A stretch of 64,000 nt of DNA from Odoribacter splanchnicus DSM 20712 (GTDB taxonomy: Bacteria > Bacteroidota > Bacteroidia > Bacteroidales > Marinifilaceae): NCBI RefSeq assembly GCF_000190535.1, contig NC_015160.1:4328289-4392288 (forward strand), read 5' to 3'. Below, piece after piece: positions 37,777 to 45,624 of the stretch. A model generated the notes under the pieces. It did not search any database, had not been told where the DNA came from, and worked only from the letters and a program-made list of their open reading frames with translations. Made by a program: the position numbers and the translations under genes. How positions within the stretch are numbered: position 1 is the first letter of the stretch; each line of letters begins with the position of its first letter.

Positions 37777-38970
37777 ATGATTAATTTAAAGAGGAAAATA
37801 ATAATATTGTCCTTGATCTTTTTTGTATATCTCTTATTTTCATGTGGGAGAAAAAATGATGGGGGGATAGGAGATATACGGAAAATAGACTTGGCCGGTT
37901 TATCTGTTTATAATCCTTTTATTAAAGGAAATCAGCTTGACAGTATCAAAATAGTAAAATTAGCTACAGATACGAATTGTTTACTTGGAGGGATAATAAA
38001 GGTTATAATTGAAGATTCACTGATCTTTATCAGAGATGCTAATGAGAAATTATTTGTTTTTGATTTGAATGGGAAATTCCGGAATATGATAGGGGTTATG
38101 GGAAATGGTCCGCTGGAATATACTTCATTATCAGATTTTTATGTTAATTGTCAAAAGAAATTTGTTTGCATTTTGGATCGGATTAAGGGTAAGATTTATC
38201 GTTATACTTTTGACGGTCAGTATATAGAGGAGTTTGATTGTGACCGAAGTGTTTTTAATAATGTTATCGATATTCACTATGTGGGAGAGAACAAATTGTT
38301 GTTGAATATGAATAATCATATCGGTACGCTTTATAACTATGCTCTGGTAAATGAAAGTAGTTATAAGCTTGAACAATTCTTACACCCTTATCCTGTAGTG
38401 TCAAGAGAGCGTATTTCTAATGGAATGCTACCGACAGTCGTATATGGTAACGGAAATATTTTTTATACAGTATTGTTGTCCGATACAATTTATACTATAC
38501 AGGATGGAGAAAGCAGACCGATTTATTTGTATGAAGGAGGATTAAAACATATTAATTATGAAGCCTTACAGCAGGAAACTCCTTACCAAAGTATTTTTGA
38601 GGCGGAGATGAAGCTTATAAAAAAAGGTTATTCAGGAGGACTGTTACAATTATTTCAGTTAAAGGATCATTTATATTTTGAAATTTGCCAGGGGGAAGAA
38701 TGTTGGAATATTTTTTGGAATCTGAAGGAGCAAACAGGATTTAAATATAATAGCTGTCTTCCTGGAATAAGGATCTTTCCAGGTAAAGTTCAAACTGTAT
38801 ATGAGAATTACATTGTTCGCAGTATATCTGCCTTAGATCTGAAAACGGAATATTTCAGAAAGCATAATTTTAAGGATAGTAGAATCGATGCGGTTAGCCG
38901 GGAAGTGTTGGAAGATGATAATCCTGTTCTGTTGTTTTATTATGTAAATACAGAAAGATTGAAAAAGTGA
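37777..38970 (+). CDS. 6-bladed beta-propeller lipoprotein 2
   Basis: 397 residues. A good lipobox (YLLFSCGRKND) lies near residue 23. Propeller blades align with those of the gene before it (LIFIRDANEKLFVFDLNGKFRNMIGVMGNG), and the tail is EDDNPVLLFYYVN. It lacks the N-terminal xxIDLDSLEE motif seen in copies 1 and 3. Base composition is very AT-rich. Likely anchored in the outer membrane; ligand unknown. Confidence 0.85.
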   Translation: MINLKRKIIILSLIFFVYLLFSCGRKNDGGIGDIRKIDLAGLSVYNPFIKGNQLDSIKIVKLATDTNCLLGGIIKVIIEDSLIFIRDANEKLFVFDLNGKFRNMIGVMGNGPLEYTSLSDFYVNCQKKFVCILDRIKGKIYRYTFDGQYIEEFDCDRSVFNNVIDIHYVGENKLLLNMNNHIGTLYNYALVNESSYKLEQFLHPYPVVSRERISNGMLPTVVYGNGNIFYTVLLSDTIYTIQDGESRPIYLYEGGLKHINYEALQQETPYQSIFEAEMKLIKKGYSGGLLQLFQLKDHLYFEICQGEECWNIFWNLKEQTGFKYNSCLPGIRIFPGKVQTVYENYIVRSISALDLKTEYFRKHNFKDSRIDAVSREVLEDDNPVLLFYYVNTERLKK

Positions 38971-39035
38971 AATATACTTTGTTTACACAGAATATTTACT
39001 GGGAAGGATAACTTAAAACATTTAATTGTTTTAAT

Positions 39036-40295
39036 ATGAGATACTTTGAGATGAAAGGAATTTTTAGATTCTTATCCGGGATTATGGGTATTACCTGGCT
39101 ATTATGGGGTGGTTGTAGACCTACAATAAAGGAACATGACCAATCTCTGTCGGATATAACAATAATCGATTTAGATAGTTTGGAGGAAGCAGATCTTTTG
39201 TTATCTCATCACCGAGTGGATTCTTTGAGGAAATTTGCTTTCCAGGGGCATGTTATGACTGTTGCGGATGGGTGGCCCGATAGTTTACGGGTAATTAAGT
39301 TGGAGACTTCGGCGGATTGTTTGCTCGGAGCAATAAAGAAAATCCGCTTTGTAGATTCTTTGATTTTTATAAGTGATTATAACGATCATCTCTATGTGTT
39401 TGATAGTTCTGGGAGTTTTCGGAATTCAATCGGTGAATTAGGTCGGGCTCCCAATCAGGTAGTTGCCTTGAGTAGTTTTTATGTGGATAGAAAGAGGAAA
39501 GTAGTTGGAGTGTATGATGGCTATAGCGATTGTATTCATAGATATGCATTCGATGGAATAAAGCAAGATAAAATATCCTGTAGGAATGAGGTAAATGGCT
39601 ATATTCTCGATGTCAATCAAATAGATGACAATGAAATATTGTTGACCTTATCATCCGGTGTCGGCGATTTGTACAATTATGCAGTGGTTTCAGCTAAAGA
39701 TTATAAATTGAAAGAATATATTCTTCCTTATAATTTAAGATATCTTGAAAATTCTAGTCGGGGAGAACTATCGTGTCTTGCTCAGCCTAACGGACAACTT
39801 TGGTTGACAGCTCTGTTGTCGGATACCATATATGAGTATAAAGCGGGAAAAATGTTGTCACGATTTGTAGTGAAATCTGATTGTATGTCTCTAAATGATC
39901 GGGTCTTTGAAAGTCATAAAGAATGGATTTCTCCTGCTCATGCATCGGCTTTTTTACGTGATAATGGGTATTCTCAGGGGCTGATGGCAATATGGGCAAC
40001 TGATCAATATTTGCAATTCGATCTTTCCTATAAAGATGCCGGATACAGTGTCTATTATGATTATCTGAATCACAAAGGATATAAATCGAAACAGTATTCC
40101 CGTGGTAATGTTTTAATGCCCGGCCGGTTTCTGACAACCACTTCGGATGCTTTTGTGAGTTATGTTACAGCTTATGATTTTATTCATCAGCCGGAGGGTT
40201 GTATCGATGTCGACCGCCCCTTGTGGCGGGATTTGAGAGAACGGACGATGGAGGACGATAATCCGATATTGCTGTTGTATTATATTCGAAAGTAA
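39036..40295 (+). CDS. 6-bladed beta-propeller lipoprotein 3
   Basis: 419 residues with a lipobox (LLWGGCRPT). The layout is the same as propeller 1: IIDLDSLEEADLL, VADGWPDSLRVIKLET, the blade motif LIFISDYNDHLYVFDSSGSFRNSIGELGRA, and the tail EDDNPILLLYYIRK. It is clearly a tandem paralogue of the 36303 gene, with many substitutions in blade loops, which suggests diverging ligands. It follows propeller 2 by 65 bases on the same strand. Confidence 0.85.
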   Translation: MRYFEMKGIFRFLSGIMGITWLLWGGCRPTIKEHDQSLSDITIIDLDSLEEADLLLSHHRVDSLRKFAFQGHVMTVADGWPDSLRVIKLETSADCLLGAIKKIRFVDSLIFISDYNDHLYVFDSSGSFRNSIGELGRAPNQVVALSSFYVDRKRKVVGVYDGYSDCIHRYAFDGIKQDKISCRNEVNGYILDVNQIDDNEILLTLSSGVGDLYNYAVVSAKDYKLKEYILPYNLRYLENSSRGELSCLAQPNGQLWLTALLSDTIYEYKAGKMLSRFVVKSDCMSLNDRVFESHKEWISPAHASAFLRDNGYSQGLMAIWATDQYLQFDLSYKDAGYSVYYDYLNHKGYKSKQYSRGNVLMPGRFLTTTSDAFVSYVTAYDFIHQPEGCIDVDRPLWRDLRERTMEDDNPILLLYYIRK

Positions 40296-40404
40296 ATAGT
40301 TGGTTTGTAACAAAATGAATAATTGAAAGGAGGTGCTTTGTCACTGTGTCTTAGTGTGTATTAGGTCGGCAGTGATGGAGTATGAACTATTTAATATTTG
40401 AATT

Positions 40405-40744
40405 ATGAAAAAAAGTAAAATTGTATTTTTATTAAGCATATTATCGGTCTCTGCTTTGACATGTATAGTCTGTGCAGGGAAATCCTTTTTCCGTTTATGG
40501 GGCATTGGCCTTAACGAATTTAGAGGCTTTAGCTAATGGAGAAGGAGGAGCGACAGGAACGACTACTGGAGAGTATGTTTATTATGATTTTAATGGACAA
40601 AGATGGTATGGGGTAGAGAATGAAGGAACAGGGAAGTGGTTTCCGAAATTCGATAAATGCTATATACAGGGGAAATGGGGAAATCATGTGTATTGTATTA
40701 TCGGTTCGGGAAATTGTTGGAATGGAACCTCCTGTATTCATTGA
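40405..40744 (+). pseudogene. NVEALA-family peptide gene with frameshift
   Basis: The leader (MKKSKIVFLLSILSVSALTCIVCAG) starts at 40405, but its frame closes at 40536. The family motif LALTNLEALANGEGG and the Cys-rich mature part, ending NCWNGTSCIH, lie one frame over up to 40744. A single-base change near 40474-40485 would join them into a protein of about 112 residues, normal for NVEALA proteins. Either it is a recent pseudogene, a sequencing error in a G/A run, or a frameshift with some role. A GTG at 40472 could start the second part, without a signal peptide. The mature part has four cysteines. Confidence 0.8.
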
Positions 40745-40763
40745 ATTAAATAATTGATAAATC

Positions 40764-40800
40764 GGATGTCAGAAAATGAGTTATTATTTTTCTGACATCC
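40764..40800 (+). terminator. Hairpin after the NVEALA gene
   Basis: A perfect 13-bp inverted repeat (GGATGTCAGAAAA at 40764-40776, TTTTCTGACATCC at 40788-40800) with an 11-base loop. No T run follows, so it could end or attenuate transcription of the peptide gene ahead of propeller 4. Confidence 0.65.
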
Positions 40801-40812
40801 ATTAAATGAAAA

Positions 40813-42030
40813 GTGACGATGCTTAGATTACTTAAATTTTTGTTATTATTTTCTTTATTTTTTGTCTCCTGTCGTTCAAAAAATAAAGTCGAACAACCAA
40901 TGATTAAAGATTTTGATTTATTACAGCGTGCTAATAATGATTATACTACAATAGATTTAGAACATGCGGAAGAATTGGCCTATCGTGAACTTATTGATAG
41001 TATTCGTTATATATCCTTAGGAGATGAATGTGGAGTAATGGGAAATATTGCCAATATAATTACTTATAAAGGACGTTTTTATATTCAGGAAGAGCAGTTC
41101 GATCGGGTTTTTATTTATGACGATACTGGTAGATGTTTAAAAAAGATAGATAATAAAGGACGTGGTCCGGGCGAATATTTAAGAATAGAATCTATAGATA
41201 TAAATACGGAAAAAGAGGAACTGATGCTCGTTGATGGTATGTCGGATAAACTTTTTTTTTATGATTTAGACGGGAATTTTAAATCTATTCATTCCATACG
41301 GTATTTTCAAACAGAGAATACTCTATGTTTAAGAGATAGTGTATTTCTTCATATATCTGCTCCTTCTCAAAATTTTGGAAATGAGGGATTATATGGATAT
41401 GCTTTGGTATTGTCAAAAGGTAATGAAAATTTTCTTAAAGGGTATCGTTATTTACCTCTTCAAGTAGGATATAAGGGAGGAGGGCAAATCTTTAAAGGAT
41501 ATGAACGTTCATGTTATCATCCAATCTATTCAGATACAATTTATCAAATATTATCCGATACAACTTATGGACCGATTTTCTATTTTAAAATAAAAAATTC
41601 AAGTTGGGAAAAGTATCATAATTCAGATAGATTTGTTGATATAGATGGAAGTGAAGAAGGAGTGTTTACGTTACTTTACGAAAATCAGGATTTTTTTCTA
41701 GGATACATAGCCGATAAAAAAAAGAAAGGTAATTATATGCAGCCTTTTTTGTATGATAAAATGAAAGATAAGACTTATCTATTGAGGTGGTGCGATTATT
41801 ATGAACATTTGAAGGAACTCGACTACTTTGAGGGATATGAGGCACGCGGAATATTTGAAGATTACTTTATTGCTCACGTAAGTTTTTCGACTCTTGATCA
41901 ATATAATATATTCGAGCGCGTGAAAGATGGGGCTCTTAAAATTACAAATCCGGAGTTGGAAAGAGTAATCCAGAATTTGAATACAGATTCGAATCCGGTT
42001 TTGATCCTGACGAAGTTTAAACATTTATGA
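40813..42030 (+). CDS. 6-bladed beta-propeller lipoprotein 4
   Basis: 405 residues with a lipobox (LFFVSCRSK). It belongs to the same propeller family but to a different branch: IDLEHAEELAYRELIDSIRYISL near the start, GRCLKKIDNKGRGPGEYLRIESIDI in the second blade (the GRGPGEY motif is typical of BF3164-like proteins), and tail DSNPVLILTKF. It lies between the NVEALA gene and the O-antigen-ligase-like gene. Very AT-rich. Confidence 0.85.
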   Translation: MTMLRLLKFLLLFSLFFVSCRSKNKVEQPMIKDFDLLQRANNDYTTIDLEHAEELAYRELIDSIRYISLGDECGVMGNIANIITYKGRFYIQEEQFDRVFIYDDTGRCLKKIDNKGRGPGEYLRIESIDINTEKEELMLVDGMSDKLFFYDLDGNFKSIHSIRYFQTENTLCLRDSVFLHISAPSQNFGNEGLYGYALVLSKGNENFLKGYRYLPLQVGYKGGGQIFKGYERSCYHPIYSDTIYQILSDTTYGPIFYFKIKNSSWEKYHNSDRFVDIDGSEEGVFTLLYENQDFFLGYIADKKKKGNYMQPFLYDKMKDKTYLLRWCDYYEHLKELDYFEGYEARGIFEDYFIAHVSFSTLDQYNIFERVKDGALKITNPELERVIQNLNTDSNPVLILTKFKHL

Positions 42031-42031
42031 T

Positions 42032-42130
42032 ATGCAAAGGTTTATGAGATGGCCTTTATTACTGGCTATCGTGGTAAGTATTTTTTTACGGGAAACGAAA
42101 ATAAATAAGTTATGGCAGATGGGAAAATAA
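42032..42130 (+). CDS. Micro-ORF overlapping the O-ligase-like gene
   Basis: A 32-residue frame starts two bases after the propeller 4 stop and contains one hydrophobic stretch (MRWPLLLAIVVSIFLRETK). It overlaps the next gene start by 19 bases in another frame, a layout that could couple translation. It resembles the 37599 micro-ORF in length, helix and basic end, but the similarity is weak. Confidence 0.3.
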   Translation: MQRFMRWPLLLAIVVSIFLRETKINKLWQMGK

Positions 42131-43899
42131 ATAGACCGTATGGGGGAGTCTTGTTATTGGGAATCTTTTTAACTCCTTTGTTATCGTTAGGTCATGATTA
42201 TGCTGATGGTATAATTACCGCCAAATATTTCCGTTTTGCAGAAGTTGTCGGGATTGGTTTATTGCTGACATGGATGGTGGCATGGAAACGGAATTTTCAA
42301 TTCTGTTTCAGATGGGTGGATGTCGGTGTGGTGCTGTTCGCTTTGTATGGGGTGGGAAGTTTTTTGTTGAATGATTTCAGGGGAGAAACGCAAACGTTGT
42401 TATTGATATTATTAGTGGGACTGTATTTTGTGTGTCGGGGTTTGGGAGGATGGAAGGTTTCTCAGAGGTTGCTTTTTACCTTTGTTTTATTGCTCGCCGG
42501 GAGCATCGAAGCGATATGGGGATTTTTACAGGTATACGGTTGGGCTGATCAATACCATAGCTTATACCGCTTGACCGGGAGTTTTTTTAATCCGGGCCCC
42601 TACAGCGGTTTTCTGGCGGTGATATTACCGGTGGCTTTGCATACTCTGTTAGGGCCGAAGCCTCTTTGCCGGGTTGATAAAATCGTGTACGGACTCGGAG
42701 TTATTTGTTTGGTTTCGATCATCCTGGTTTTACCGGCCGGCATGAGCCGGAGTGCCTGGGTGGCTGCCGGAGCCGGTTGCGGAGTTGTTGTGTGGAGGCA
42801 GAAACGCTCGAGGGAATACGTTAGGAGGGGAATAGGGCGGATAGGACGAGGTTGGAAAAGATGTTGGCTGGGGGGTATTTTATTACTGGGATTATCGATC
42901 GGGGGTGGATTGTATTTGCTGAAAAAGGATTCCGCCGATGGACGTTTGTTGGTATGGAAAATGGATCTGGCGGTGATGCGTTCCCAACCTTGGCTAGGTG
43001 TCGGTATCGGTCGGTATCCGGGTGCTTTAGGAGAAGCTCAGGCGGTTTATTTTGCAAACAGTCCTGCAGATCCGCGGGAAGAATATGTGGCTGATGCTCC
43101 TGAATATGGTTTCAATGAGTTTTTGCAATTGGGAGGTGAATATGGTTTGATCGGTTTGTGCTTGTTTTTATCGATAACGGGTATAGCGTCGGGAGGGCTG
43201 TTTAAAAGGAACACGCAGCAAACCGGTGGAGTATCGGGCGCTTTAAGCGCATTTCTGGTATTCGCTTGTTTTTCCTATCCTTTGCATATGTTACCGATGG
43301 CGATGCTGTTTGTGCTGTTATTGGCGTGGAGTGTGAATGTCGGTGCGAAAGGAGTAAGGATAAGACGCTGGGCAGGACAAATCCTGTGGTTACCGGTTAT
43401 GGTACTGGGGCTTGTTGCTGCCTGGAGATTGACAGAAAAGGAAACCGCCTATAAAACATGGAAAACCGCAAGGGCTTATTTCCGTCAGGGAGATTATCAA
43501 GAGGCTTTAAACCGGTATACACCTTTATTTTCTGCCCTATCCGACCGGCCGGCTTTTGTGTTCGAGTTTGGCGAATGTCAATTTCAAAACGCCCAATATG
43601 GAAATGCGACGGCGATTTTTTTGTGGGCGGCGGAACTCAGTGCCGATCCGATGGTGTATAATAAGCTCGGGAAAAACTATCAGGCCCTGAAACAATATGA
43701 CCGGGCCGAGAAAGCTTATGTCCAGGCTGCTCATATGATTCCCCATCGCATTTATCCGCTTTACCTGCTGGCTTTATTGTACCGGGAAATGGGAGATATG
43801 GAAAAGGCCCGTGATATGGCCCGGCAGGTAATCGACCAAGAACCCAAAGTGTGGTCACCTGCAGTGGAAGAAATGAAGACAGAAATGAAACAATTATAA
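42112..43899 (+). CDS. O-antigen ligase/polymerase-like membrane protein with TPR tail
   Basis: 595 residues. About ten to twelve membrane helices cover residues 10-440. The Wzy_C/O-antigen ligase signature appears as RLTGSFFNPGPYSGFLAVILP, and the large periplasmic loop contains VGIGRYPGALGEAQ and EYGFNEFLQLGGEYGLIGL. The last 140 residues are TPR repeats (FRQGDYQEALNRYTPLF, YNKLGKNYQALKQYDRAEKAY). Members transfer lipid-linked glycans to LPS or to proteins. Here no LPS gene cluster is near; it sits with secreted NVEALA peptides and propeller lipoproteins, so a protein or peptide glycan ligase role is possible. GC content rises again inside this gene. Confidence 0.85.
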   Translation: MADGKINRPYGGVLLLGIFLTPLLSLGHDYADGIITAKYFRFAEVVGIGLLLTWMVAWKRNFQFCFRWVDVGVVLFALYGVGSFLLNDFRGETQTLLLILLVGLYFVCRGLGGWKVSQRLLFTFVLLLAGSIEAIWGFLQVYGWADQYHSLYRLTGSFFNPGPYSGFLAVILPVALHTLLGPKPLCRVDKIVYGLGVICLVSIILVLPAGMSRSAWVAAGAGCGVVVWRQKRSREYVRRGIGRIGRGWKRCWLGGILLLGLSIGGGLYLLKKDSADGRLLVWKMDLAVMRSQPWLGVGIGRYPGALGEAQAVYFANSPADPREEYVADAPEYGFNEFLQLGGEYGLIGLCLFLSITGIASGGLFKRNTQQTGGVSGALSAFLVFACFSYPLHMLPMAMLFVLLLAWSVNVGAKGVRIRRWAGQILWLPVMVLGLVAAWRLTEKETAYKTWKTARAYFRQGDYQEALNRYTPLFSALSDRPAFVFEFGECQFQNAQYGNATAIFLWAAELSADPMVYNKLGKNYQALKQYDRAEKAYVQAAHMIPHRIYPLYLLALLYREMGDMEKARDMARQVIDQEPKVWSPAVEEMKTEMKQL

Positions 43900-43930
43900 T
43901 GATTTTTGCTTACCCTAAATAACAAATGTG

Positions 43931-45476
43931 ATGATGAAAATCCTATATTTTTACTTATCTGGCTTGTTGTTGCTGTGGAGTAGCTGTCAGCGGCCGACGA
44001 TGCTCGATTTTGCGTTGCGGTATGCCGGGGAAAACCGCGTGGAACTGGAAAAGGTACTCGACCACTACCGGAATGATTCGCTGAAGTATAGGGCGGCCGT
44101 TTTTTTGATCGGGAATATGCCTTATCATTATTTCTATACAGGTGCGCAGTTGGATAGCCTCAGGCAAGGATACCGGTGGATGCAACGGACCGGACTAAGT
44201 GCCAAAGCGGTCAAACACAAATTGTGGAAGACTTTCGGCGAGCCTGATGTCAGGAGGTGGACGAAACGCAACGATGCCCGGTCGGTTACGGCCGATTTCC
44301 TTATCCGGCATATCGATTATGTATTCGGGGTGTGGGAGAAGCGGCCCTGGGCTTCGTATTATTCTTTCGAAGATTTTTGCGAATTTGTCCTGCCTTACCG
44401 GATTGAAAGGGAACCCCTGGAATTTTGGCAAGAGGCGTATGTACGGCGTTACGGACGGTTGTGCGACTCGCTCTGTGCCGTGAATCCGGATGTGGTGTTT
44501 GTCGCTTCGGCTCTGAACGATCACTTACGGGCCGAGCAGAATTGGTATGCATCTTCCGATTTGTCGTTTGTGGAATATGGAGCCTTGCAGTTACTGGACG
44601 AACGATTCGGAGGTTGCCGGGAGTTGTCGGGGTTCAATGTGGCCCTGTTCCGGGCATTGGGGATCCCTTGCGGAATCGACCGGGTGGTGCAGAATCCCCA
44701 CCGGATCGGTTCGCATATGTGGACATTTATGGTGGATACCGACGGACGAAAGCTTCCCTACCTGTGGAATTACTGATCATGAAGTGAAATCCATCCGTGG
44801 TGGGAATGAAAGAGTACAAAAGATGCATCTGGTGAAAAAATATACCGGGACGGCTATGGATCGCTTGCTGCTGGATTTGATGGTACAGGGGGTATTCGAA
44901 GGAGCGAATACGCCGGATTTCCGGGATGCCGTGGTGCTCCACCGGATTACTAAAGTGCCGCTTCCCGATTCGAACTGGGTACGGGTGAACTGTCCGTCGG
45001 AATTTCGCTATCTGCGTTACCGGGGACCGAAAGGTTCCAATAGTTGTATTGCAGAGGCGATGTTTTTCGATGCGGACGGTAAACTGATCCGGGGGGCCTG
45101 TATCGGTACACCTTCGGCGGAGAACGGAAAGACCTGGGATTGTACAAAAGTTTATGATGGGAGCAAACATACCTATTTTGCCGCTCAGGATGCCGATACC
45201 TCCTGGGCCGGTTTGCAGTTGGCGATACCTGTCCGCGTCAGCCGGATCTGTTACATTCCCCGGAACGACGATAATTTTGTCAAACCGGGCGACCTATACG
45301 AACTGTTGGTGTGGGACCGGGGACAATGGTACACGATGGGACGGCAGGTGCCCGACACCTATGGACTCGATTATGAGGGAGTTCCTGCCGGACACCTCTA
45401 CTGGCTGAGGGATCTCACTGAGGGAGTGGAAGAACGGATATTTACGTACGAACAGGGAAAACAGGTGTGGTGGTAG
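43931..45476 (+). pseudogene. Transglutaminase-like lipoprotein with frameshift
   Basis: Two frames make one protein of about 515 residues. The first part (to about 44776) has a signal (LLLLWSSCQRP) and a transglutaminase-like core with the triad Cys in GGCRELSGFN, His in GSHMWTFM and Asp in VDTDGRK. The frame then closes at LWNY. The second part, from about 44750 in the next frame (GITDHEVKSIRGG), continues to 45476 and ends in a discoidin-like beta domain (LQLAIPVRVSRICYIPRNDDNF). The break lies between about 44745 and 44785. All three catalytic residues precede the break. A sequencing error is possible. It follows the ligase gene on the same strand by 31 bases. Confidence 0.75.
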
Positions 45477-45624
45477 GAAGTTTGTACGATTTTTGCATCT
45501 AAAAAAATTTTTGTTGCATTCTTTTTCTTTCGTTCATACTATTTTTAACCTCACTTAACGGAGCGGAAATGGGAGGATAGAAAGAAAAGTAACGGTGGAG
45601 AGTAAATTTTTATAAAAATTGAAT

